From assembly GCA_947070915.1 (NCBI GenBank), contig CAMTDY010000187.1, positions 1-5,210 on the forward strand: a stretch of 5,210 nt of DNA. Reading direction: 5' to 3'. A program made the position numbers and the translations under genes. This DNA comes from an uncultured Roseburia sp. GTDB taxonomy: Bacteria > Bacillota > Clostridia > Lachnospirales > Lachnospiraceae. Below are positions 1 through 5,210 of this stretch, piece by piece. Under the pieces are notes generated by a model. That model had not been told where the DNA came from and made no database searches. It worked only from the letters and a program-made list of their open reading frames with translations. The stretch's first letter is position 1. Each line of letters opens with the position of its first letter.

Positions 1-70
1 TTCCTTTCATCCAAAACAGGCAGAGAATCCACATTTTCTTTGGGTAATCAATACCAAAACCTAAAATACT

Positions 71-1726
71 CTATTCAAAGGTAATACTCTCATAGGCGTC
101 CACCGTACCATAGCCCCATTCCCGGCTGGGAAATTCTTCTCCCCGCCTTTGGGCTCCCCGGATCAAAAGCTCCCTGACCGAATTTCCACTGATGATATAC
201 TCGGAATATTCCTGCATGAACAGCGCCGCAATTCCTGTGGTGACCGCCGCAGCCACGCTGGTTCCCGTCATCGTTCCATAGTTGTTTTTCGGAAGGGGAC
301 CAAAGATATTTACGCCCGGTGCTGTCACGTCCGGCTTAATAGTTCCATTGGGGGTAAATCCCCGGCTGGCCTGGATAAAAAAGGCCTCGTCCACGGGGTT
401 ATAGGCGGACATACATATGGAACGCCTGCTGTTCCCCGGCTCACAGATCGTGATGTCCGGATCGGGTTTTACAAAATATGTGTCCGCCGCGAGAAACTGG
501 GTGATGGGAAGCCACATATGATACCGGATATTGGGTTCGGTGGTATACACCCGGATCTTCCAGACCCCTTCCTTACTGTTTTCAAACCGGAACATGATCA
601 CCTGGTCCCGGGTCTGCTGCTGTATCTCCCCGCCGATCACCTCCAGCGTGGTATTTTCCACAACAAACCGATGTCTTTCGCGGACATAAGCTGCCGCCCG
701 GGTAATTCCAAGCGTATTCCCCCCCGGAGATACCACGTCAAATTGAAGGGTGCCCGGCGTTCTCCACCAGAGCTCCGCCACAAATCCCAGGGATGACTTT
801 TCCACATTGATAGATATCTCCTCGTATTCCTGGGTGATCAAATAATGATGGCCGGCATTTCCTTCGTTTCCGGCACAGGTAACGATGCTCACCCCCGGCA
901 GCATATTCAGATAATCGATCATATTGCAGAGAGGGGTCTCCCCCTCATGATTTCCCAGATTGGTTCCCATCCCAATGCAGATCACCACCTGCTTGCCGAG
1001 ATCCCTTGCTTTTCGCAGGATATATGAGATCCCGCACATGATATCATTTTCCTGATAACAGGGGGTGTTACAGGGAACACGGTAGAACTCACGATAGCTG
1101 CTCTTTGCTTCCTTGCATTTGACTACCACAAGCTGGGAAAGGGGGGCGACTCCGGAAAAATCTTTTTCCGGCATCTCATTTCCTGCCGCCAGTCCTGCCA
1201 GAAACGTGCCATGGCCATTATCGTCCCGGGAGGGGATCCTTGATAACGGTTCCTCATCCGCCAGAGCAGTATTGATCTCCTCTTCGGTATACTCCCTGCC
1301 GTACTCAAAATCTGCCGGTGTATTTCCATCCCGGATCGTCTGGTCCCAAATAGAATAAATCCTTGTTGTATTGTCCGCATTGATAAATACCTCATGGGTA
1401 AAATCAATGCCAGTGTCCACAATACCAACAAGGAAATTCTGTCCGTACAGATCCAGATAAGGCTGCCTGCGTATCTTTAACACCCCTGTCGCTTCCAGTG
1501 CCTCTTCCGACATCAGCCCGTAGACATGGGGAATCGCACCATAGCCAAATCTGCCTATGCTCTCACTGTTTATTTTTTCTTCTTCCTTATAGATCACCGC
1601 TCTGTAATTATCTATCTCAGTAATACAAATGGGATCATACCGCTGCTGGATAATCTGGGTTTCACGATAATAACTCAAAATATAATCCAGCACATTATCC
1701 GAATAAATTGCCTCCTTGCATGTCAT
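71..1726 (-). CDS. Csp-like S8 family subtilisin serine peptidase, 551 aa
   Basis: This is a subtilisin-family serine endopeptidase. The catalytic set is complete, numbered from the chosen ATG: Asp104 in GIVDTGID, His172 in DDNGHGT, oxyanion Asn287 in CAGNEGN and Ser490 in GTMTGTSVA. About 85 N-terminal residues look like a propeptide and lack a signal peptide. Some 140 residues (about 292-432) rich in beta-type sequence are inserted between the Asn and Ser motifs. A propeptide plus an inserted jelly-roll-like domain is the layout of clostridial Csp proteases, which process the spore cortex hydrolase SleC during germination. Many non-sporulation S8 paralogues in Lachnospiraceae share the layout, so the substrate is unknown. 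The start at 1726 is chosen over an upstream GTG (1750) because AGGAGA lies 6 nt before it. The gene follows clpX by 55 bp without a terminator and is probably cotranscribed. The peptidase family is sure; the Csp-type role is a guess. Confidence 0.93.
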   Translation of the reverse strand: MTCKEAIYSDNVLDYILSYYRETQIIQQRYDPICITEIDNYRAVIYKEEEKINSESIGRFGYGAIPHVYGLMSEEALEATGVLKIRRQPYLDLYGQNFLVGIVDTGIDFTHEVFINADNTTRIYSIWDQTIRDGNTPADFEYGREYTEEEINTALADEEPLSRIPSRDDNGHGTFLAGLAAGNEMPEKDFSGVAPLSQLVVVKCKEAKSSYREFYRVPCNTPCYQENDIMCGISYILRKARDLGKQVVICIGMGTNLGNHEGETPLCNMIDYLNMLPGVSIVTCAGNEGNAGHHYLITQEYEEISINVEKSSLGFVAELWWRTPGTLQFDVVSPGGNTLGITRAAAYVRERHRFVVENTTLEVIGGEIQQQTRDQVIMFRFENSKEGVWKIRVYTTEPNIRYHMWLPITQFLAADTYFVKPDPDITICEPGNSRRSICMSAYNPVDEAFFIQASRGFTPNGTIKPDVTAPGVNIFGPLPKNNYGTMTGTSVAAAVTTGIAALFMQEYSEYIISGNSVRELLIRGAQRRGEEFPSREWGYGTVDAYESITFE

Positions 1727-1732
1727 AACGAA

Positions 1733-1738
1733 TCTCCT
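1733..1738 (-). promoter_or_regulatory. Ribosome binding site of the S8 peptidase
   Basis: AGGAGA on the minus strand lies 6 nt before the ATG at 1726. It fixes the start there rather than at the in-frame GTG 24 nt upstream, for which I see no comparable site. The resulting protein begins MTCKEAIYSD. Confidence 0.8.
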
Positions 1739-1781
1739 GAAAAAAGCCACAATTACTATATGATATGCCGGTTTTCACAAA

Positions 1782-3218
1782 TTATCCGTTGCCCCGCATC
1801 TCAATCTTCGGAGCACCGGTTCCCTCAATATATTCTTTTGTTATGGTCACTCTTCCGATCATGTCATCCTTGGGGATCTCATACATGATATCCAGCATAA
1901 GATCTTCGATGATGGACCGCAGTGCCCTCGCCCCGGTTTTCTTCTTCATCGCCTTAGCTGCGATGGCAAGTATCGCCGGATCTTCAAACTCCAGCTTTAC
2001 CTCATCCATAGCAAGGAGTTTCTGGTACTGCTTAATCACAGCATTCTTCGGCTCCGTCAGTACTTTCACCAAAAGCCGTTCATCCATCTCTTCCAGTGAG
2101 TATACGATGGGAAGCCTTCCGATAAACTCCGGGATCAGGCCATAGGCACGGATATCTTCTGTTTCCACATAGGAAAAGATATCCTTATCATTGTCAAAGC
2201 GGTCTTTCAGATCTGATCCAAAGCCCATGCTTCCATGCTTTGTGAGCCTTTTTTTGATAATTTCCTCCAGACCCGGAAAAGCACCGCCGCAGATAAATAA
2301 AATATGGCTCGTATTCACAGTGGTCATCGGAACCATAGCATTTTTATTCGTCGCCCCTACGGGAACTTCCACATCGGCGCCTTCCAGCAGCTTCAGCAGC
2401 GCCTGCTGTACGGATTCCCCGCTGACATCCCTCTGGTTGGCATTTTCTTTCTTGGCAAGCTTATCGATCTCATCGATATATACGATGCCGCATTCCGCCC
2501 GCTCCACGTCATTGTCCGCATTGGCGAGAAGCTTTGAGATCACGCTCTCCACGTCGTCTCCGATATAGCCTGCTTCCGTCAGCGCGGTGGCATCTGTGAT
2601 CGCCAGCGGCACATGAAGAAGCTTCGCCAGGGTTTTCACCAGATAGGTCTTGCCGCTGCCGGTGGGGCCCAGCATGAGCATATTGGACTTTTCGATCTCC
2701 ACATCGCTGGCCAGCACATGGTCGTCCCCTTCCAGCTCCGCTTTCTCCACCTCTTTCATGGCTATAATCCGTTTGTAATGGTTGTATACCCCTACAGAAA
2801 TCACTTTTTTTGCCTGTTCCTGCCCCATCACATACTCATCCAGATTTCCCTTGATGACATGCGGCGCCGGAAGGCGGTGTATATCCAGCACCGGTTCATT
2901 CACCCGTGCTTTCTTCTTTTTCGGCTTTACGGAGTGCTTTGCCTGCATCTCCTCCGGCATTCCGGCAAAAGGCCCCGCAAAATTAATAAATTCTACTCCC
3001 GGTATATTGGGCATTCCATTCAGGTTCGGCATTCCCTGAATGCCAATCTGGTCAAAGGTCTTCTGCATACAATCGGAACAAATACATATATTATTCGGAA
3101 TGGTGATCATTTTCTCCACCTTATCTTCTGTCCTGTGGCAGAGGTAGCAGATACGGTTGTAGCCATCCCGGTCATTTGTATGATCTGTCTGATCTGTTTT
3201 TGTAATATCTTCGCTCAA
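1782..3218 (-). CDS. clpX: Divergent ClpX-family AAA+ unfoldase, 478 aa
   Basis: This is an ATP-dependent protein unfoldase of the ClpX family, which feeds substrates to the ClpP peptidase in the cytoplasm. Numbered from the TTG at 3218, it has a C4 zinc-binding domain (Cys24, Cys27, Cys47, Cys50), Walker A GPTGSGKT (184-191), a GYIG pore loop (217-220), Walker B IVYIDE (Asp249, Glu250), RDVSGESVQQALLK, an MGF tripeptide (331-333) where ClpX carries the IGF-type ClpP-docking loop, an arginine finger in PEFIGRLP (Arg368) and sensor-2 GARALR (Arg431). It is longer than usual ClpX (about 410-430 aa): a Gly-Met-Pro and Lys-rich linker (about 53-110) separates zinc finger and ATPase, and about 13 residues are inserted before Walker A. 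The pore-entry RKH motif reads NKN. No clpP or tig is adjacent. It is probably a second, specialised ClpX; whether it binds ClpP is inferred only. Confidence 0.93.
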   Translation of the reverse strand: MSEDITKTDQTDHTNDRDGYNRICYLCHRTEDKVEKMITIPNNICICSDCMQKTFDQIGIQGMPNLNGMPNIPGVEFINFAGPFAGMPEEMQAKHSVKPKKKKARVNEPVLDIHRLPAPHVIKGNLDEYVMGQEQAKKVISVGVYNHYKRIIAMKEVEKAELEGDDHVLASDVEIEKSNMLMLGPTGSGKTYLVKTLAKLLHVPLAITDATALTEAGYIGDDVESVISKLLANADNDVERAECGIVYIDEIDKLAKKENANQRDVSGESVQQALLKLLEGADVEVPVGATNKNAMVPMTTVNTSHILFICGGAFPGLEEIIKKRLTKHGSMGFGSDLKDRFDNDKDIFSYVETEDIRAYGLIPEFIGRLPIVYSLEEMDERLLVKVLTEPKNAVIKQYQKLLAMDEVKLEFEDPAILAIAAKAMKKKTGARALRSIIEDLMLDIMYEIPKDDMIGRVTITKEYIEGTGAPKIEMRGNG

Positions 3219-3224
3219 AATAAA

Positions 3225-3229
3225 CCTCC
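3225..3229 (-). promoter_or_regulatory. Ribosome binding site deciding the clpX TTG start
   Basis: GGAGG on the minus strand sits 6 nt before the TTG at 3218. The reading frame is open further upstream to another TTG at 3251, but that codon overlaps the T-run of the terminator hairpin and has no ribosome binding site. The shorter 478-aa product is therefore preferred. No ATG precedes the zinc finger in this frame. Confidence 0.75.
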
Positions 3230-3249
3230 GTTCTCTATCGTTGAAGTTC

Positions 3250-3283
3250 AAAAGGAACTGCTATCCCAAAAGATAACAGTTCC
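3250..3283 (-). terminator. Terminator-like hairpin between htrA and clpX
   Basis: Arms at 3272-3283 and 3254-3265 pair over 12 bp around a 6-nt loop. The single non-Watson-Crick pair is a G-U when read as minus-strand RNA and a C-A mismatch on the plus strand, so the structure favours the minus direction. It is followed by TTTT and then GAACTT, so the U-run is short and termination may be leaky. It lies downstream of htrA but also downstream of the apparent clpX promoter, which puts it within the clpX leader. Confidence 0.7.
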
Positions 3284-3325
3284 ATTCGTCTGAATCTATG
3301 GTCAGGGGAAATCTTCCCAAGACCA

Positions 3326-3354
3326 ATCATACTATATTTTCTTGCATTCGTCAA
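3326..3354 (-). promoter_or_regulatory. Predicted sigma-A-type promoter for clpX
   Basis: On the minus strand TTGACG (3354-3349) and TATGAT (3331-3326) are separated by exactly 17 bp; each hexamer matches consensus at five of six positions. The -35 begins about 20 bp past the htrA stop codon. The start point would be near 3319, giving a leader of about 100 nt before the TTG at 3218, and that leader contains the hairpin at 3254-3283. It would also serve the downstream S8 peptidase gene. Confidence 0.6.
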
Positions 3355-3372
3355 AGTCACTCTTAAAAATCT

Positions 3373-4890
3373 TTACCAGGGGACAATCTGGTCTCCGCCG
3401 TAAGAATCGTTTCCGTACCCGAAGGGATTGCCGCCATTGTTGCTGCCGTTCCCGCCGTTCTGGGTTCCATCATCCAGCTCATCCAGTGTCTCGGAGCTCT
3501 TCAGAACCACCTTAACATCCTGCTCCTTGTATTCTCCCTCCTGGCTTCTTGCGATCGTCACCGTGATCTCCGTCCCTGCTTTTGTGTTGTTCACTTTATT
3601 CTGAACCTGCTCGATGGAGGTCACTTTGCTTCCATTGATCTTTGTAATGACATCGCCCTGTTTGATGCCTGCACTCTTAGCTGCGCCGCTCTCCGATACT
3701 TCCGAGATATAGACGCCGGTTGGGAATCCATAAGCTTCACTGACCTCATCACTGATGGTCCGGCCGGTGATTCCCAGATATCCTTTTTCTTCATCTTTGA
3801 GCACCTCGCGGTTCATCAGTTCATTGATGATCGGAATCGCATCGCTCATGGGAATGGCATACCCGATCCCTTCTACTTTCGTGTCCGCGTACTTTACAGA
3901 ATTGATACCAATGACATTTCCGTTCACATCCAGCAGAGCTCCTCCGCTGTTTCCCGGATTGATCGCCGCATCTGTCTGCAGGAGCACCATGGTATTAGAA
4001 CCAGAAGAATTTCCGTCTCCCACCTCTACCTGTCTGTCTTTGGCACTGATGTATCCCACTGTCACTGACTGGCCATAGCCCAGCGCATTTCCAATGGCGA
4101 TCGCCATCTGGCCCACCTTGACATCTTCGGAGTGTCCCAGACTTGCCACTTTGATGTGTCCTTTGGTCTCTTTTTTCAAGTCACCGACCTTTACCGATAT
4201 AACTGCCAGGTCTGCCGTGGGATCTGTCCCCTTCACCGTGGCTTTTGCCGTGGTATTGTCGATAAAGGTAACGGTGATGCTGTCCGCTCCTGCCACCACA
4301 TGATTGTTGGTAACGATCAGCAGTTCATTGTTATCTTCTTTTACAATAAATCCAGAGCCGGCTCCCTCGGTGGGATAACTCTGTCCAAAATAAGATGTTG
4401 CCGTACTGGTCTCCGTAATGGAAACAATGGATGGCATAACTGCTTCAACGATCGACGACACGTCTCCAGGTCCCGCCGCTCCGCCGGACACGGCCGTAAC
4501 TCCATTGTCTGTTTTAAATGGTTCCACATTTCCGATGGAACCTCCGCCGGACTTCTCCGGTCCCCATACTCCGGTGATTTTCACCAGTGCAAAGAAACAC
4601 AGCGCCGCCACCACACCAAAGACCACTGCCGCCACAATGGTTTTCTTCATTCCGCCGGACTTCTTCTCCCTGCTTTTTTTCTCTGCCGGCTCCTCCGGCC
4701 TGACATTCTGGAAACGATACATATTATCCGAAGACGGCATGGGCTGCGGTCCCTCATCCACGGAGCCCGCCTGCCAGATAGTGCTGTCCTTCACCGGTTC
4801 CTGGCTCTGTTCCGTCCCTTCATAATTTCTATTCTGTGAAAATTCCGACCCACCCTGATCGTCTGCCTGATTCCAATTTTCTTCGTTCAT
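3373..4890 (-). CDS. htrA: Membrane-anchored HtrA/DegP-like S1C serine protease with one PDZ domain, 505 aa
   Basis: This is a trypsin-fold protease of the HtrA/DegP family, which degrades or handles misfolded proteins outside the cytoplasmic membrane. From the ATG at 4890 it has a polar, Glu/Gln-rich cytoplasmic segment (1-81), one transmembrane helix (about 82-109) after a Lys-rich stretch, a protease domain with His197 (TNNHVV), Asp227 (TADLAVI) and Ser315 (GNSGGALL), and one PDZ domain (about 367-463). It ends in a Gly/Asn-rich tail (about 473-505) closing with IVPW. The layout is typical of Gram-positive HtrA, apart from the tail. The start follows GAAAGGA with a 10-nt spacer; an in-frame TTG at 4941 would add 17 residues but lacks a clear ribosome binding site. 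It is upstream of clpX on the same strand, 154 bp away and separated by a promoter and a hairpin. Its trigger is unknown; I saw no recognisable CssR- or CtsR-type operator. Confidence 0.95.
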   Translation of the reverse strand: MNEENWNQADDQGGSEFSQNRNYEGTEQSQEPVKDSTIWQAGSVDEGPQPMPSSDNMYRFQNVRPEEPAEKKSREKKSGGMKKTIVAAVVFGVVAALCFFALVKITGVWGPEKSGGGSIGNVEPFKTDNGVTAVSGGAAGPGDVSSIVEAVMPSIVSITETSTATSYFGQSYPTEGAGSGFIVKEDNNELLIVTNNHVVAGADSITVTFIDNTTAKATVKGTDPTADLAVISVKVGDLKKETKGHIKVASLGHSEDVKVGQMAIAIGNALGYGQSVTVGYISAKDRQVEVGDGNSSGSNTMVLLQTDAAINPGNSGGALLDVNGNVIGINSVKYADTKVEGIGYAIPMSDAIPIINELMNREVLKDEEKGYLGITGRTISDEVSEAYGFPTGVYISEVSESGAAKSAGIKQGDVITKINGSKVTSIEQVQNKVNNTKAGTEITVTIARSQEGEYKEQDVKVVLKSSETLDELDDGTQNGGNGSNNGGNPFGYGNDSYGGDQIVPW

Positions 4891-4900
4891 GAAAATCCCG

Positions 4901-4907
4901 TCCTTTC
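4901..4907 (-). promoter_or_regulatory. Ribosome binding site of htrA
   Basis: GAAAGGA on the minus strand lies 10 nt before the ATG at 4890. This supports that ATG over the upstream TTG at 4941. Confidence 0.65.
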
Positions 4908-4980
4908 TCGCCGGACTACCTGCTGTCTGTGCCCGGTTCAATTATCTGACTTGATGTATTTTTTCCCCATCTCAAGTTGC

Positions 4981-5009
4981 ATTATACCCATCAAATGTGT
5001 TTAGTTTGT
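4981..5009 (-). promoter_or_regulatory. Possible htrA promoter, perfect -10 and weak -35
   Basis: A perfect TATAAT occurs on the minus strand at 4986-4981, about 90 bp before the htrA ATG. Seventeen bases upstream the -35 position reads ACAAAC (5009-5004), a poor match, and there is no extended -10 TG. If real, it would depend on an activator or be weak. The leader would begin near 4974, within an imperfect inverted repeat (4949-4956 with 4968-4977). Confidence 0.4.
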
Positions 5010-5034
5010 GAATATATTAATTTTATATTGTGAA
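5006..5034. repeat. TTGTGAA direct repeat in the divergent promoter region
   Basis: TTGTGAA occurs at 5006-5012 and again at 5028-5034, 22 bp apart, which is about two helical turns and so the same DNA face. The right copy covers the -35 of the rightward promoter. The left copy overlaps the -35 position of the putative htrA promoter. This could be a binding site for a shared regulator; in an AT-rich stretch chance is also possible. Confidence 0.35.
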
Positions 5035-5056
5035 ATTGCACAAAATAATTTATAAT
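5028..5056 (+). promoter_or_regulatory. Predicted sigma-A-type promoter for the rightward gene
   Basis: TTGTGA (5028-5033, four of six matches) and a perfect TATAAT (5051-5056) are separated by 17 bp. Transcription should start near 5063, leaving a leader of about 87 nt before the TTG at 5150. The leader contains only a weak bulged stem (5089-5095 with 5108-5115). Confidence 0.6.
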
Positions 5057-5135
5057 CTAATAAGTATATGATTTGAAAATATTACCTAACGTTCTATATA
5101 TTAGAAAAGAACCGTCACCAATCATGAAAGACGAA

Positions 5136-5142
5136 AGGAAGG
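5136..5142 (+). promoter_or_regulatory. Ribosome binding site of the rightward partial gene
   Basis: AGGAAGG lies 7 nt before the TTG at 5150. It is the main reason for reading a gene there, since no ATG with a ribosome binding site starts that frame. Confidence 0.65.
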
Positions 5143-5149
5143 ATTCAAA

Positions 5150-5210
5150 TTGATAAAGGGAAACCAAAAATTACTTAATGTCATTCGTTTTATCATCGAC
5201 GTACTTATAC
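5150..5210 (+). CDS. Partial gene, probably polyisoprenyl-phosphate sugar transferase N-terminus
   Basis: Only the first 20 codons are present; the gene runs off the right edge. Translation from the TTG gives MIKGNQKLLNVIRFIIDVLI. An opening of the form MIK-x-NQK-x-x-N followed by a hydrophobic helix containing Asp is, from memory, how many Firmicute undecaprenyl-phosphate glucose or galactose phosphotransferases (WbaP/CpsE type) begin. These integral membrane enzymes transfer a sugar-1-phosphate to the undecaprenyl phosphate carrier, the first step of capsule or exopolysaccharide assembly. The catalytic domain is C-terminal and not visible here, so any membrane protein with a similar start remains possible. 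The start is supported by a good ribosome binding site and an upstream promoter. The gene is divergent from htrA. Confidence 0.55.
   Translation, partial: MIKGNQKLLNVIRFIIDVLI

Noticed and set aside
1..34. A minus-strand open frame starting MWILCLFWMKG and running off the left edge
   Set aside because: It has only 11 codons, no clear ribosome binding site, and start codons at 34 and 10 that cannot be told apart. The first 70 bases otherwise hold only a weak bulged stem (39-58) without a T-run.
149..796. A 215-codon open frame on the plus strand
   Set aside because: It is antisense to the S8 peptidase catalytic and insert region, with no domain resemblance and a low-complexity Arg/Pro/Gly/His composition typical of shadows.
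1123..1431. A 102-codon minus-strand frame inside the S8 peptidase gene
   Set aside because: It overlaps the catalytic Asp and His region in another frame, and there is no sign of a frameshift in the main gene.
3219..3251. An upstream TTG (3251) extending ClpX by 11 residues
   Set aside because: It lies in the terminator T-run and lacks a ribosome binding site, whereas the TTG at 3218 has GGAGG at 6 nt.
2613..3293. A 226-codon open frame on the plus strand opposite clpX
   Set aside because: It covers the conserved ClpX zinc finger and Walker A codons on the other strand and shows no recognisable motif.
3300..3324. A hairpin of GGTC and GGGAA arms with a 2-nt internal loop
   Set aside because: No T-run follows it and it is partly outside the predicted clpX transcript, so it is not called a terminator.
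3345..3362. A GTCAAA half-site resembling a CtsR heptad near the clpX promoter
   Set aside because: CtsR operators need a direct repeat of the heptad with defined spacing; no second copy is present, and the match is explained by the -35 element.
4132..4839. A 235-codon open frame on the plus strand opposite htrA
   Set aside because: It mirrors the htrA protease and membrane-anchor codons; the His/Arg/Cys-rich product has no family likeness.

Overview
The window looks like chromosomal DNA of a low-to-mid GC Gram-positive Clostridium-type organism, most likely Lachnospiraceae. This rests on the style of the proteins (a membrane-anchored HtrA with an acidic N-terminus, a ClpX-like ATPase and a Csp-type subtilase), strong AGGAGG-type ribosome binding sites and repeated TTG starts. 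It is an inference; there is no rRNA or other taxonomic marker.

Three complete genes lie on the minus strand and take up almost the whole window. In transcription order (right to left) they are: an HtrA/DegP-family serine protease (4890 to 3373); a divergent, enlarged ClpX-family ATPase (3218 to 1782); and a Csp-like S8 subtilase with an intact catalytic set and no signal peptide (1726 to 71). All three concern protein quality control or proteolysis. HtrA should act outside the membrane, while the other two look cytoplasmic or sporal. clpX and the subtilase gene are 55 bp apart with no terminator between them and probably share a transcript. The htrA-clpX gap (154 bp) holds a good clpX promoter followed by a terminator-like hairpin, so clpX expression appears to need read-through of that hairpin.

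To the right of htrA is a 259-bp AT-rich divergent intergenic region. It has a sigma-A-type promoter facing right, a weaker one facing left to htrA, and a TTGTGAA direct repeat covering the two -35 regions. The rightward promoter leads to a gene cut by the window edge (TTG start at 5150). Its first 20 residues resemble the N-terminus of polyisoprenyl-phosphate sugar transferases of exopolysaccharide clusters.

The left 70 bases lie downstream of the subtilase gene and hold no convincing feature. No tRNA, rRNA, CRISPR array, insertion sequence or phage gene was seen. The most unusual items are the ClpX paralogue (altered RKH loop, long linker, no clpP beside it), its leader hairpin, and the grouping of three different proteolysis genes.
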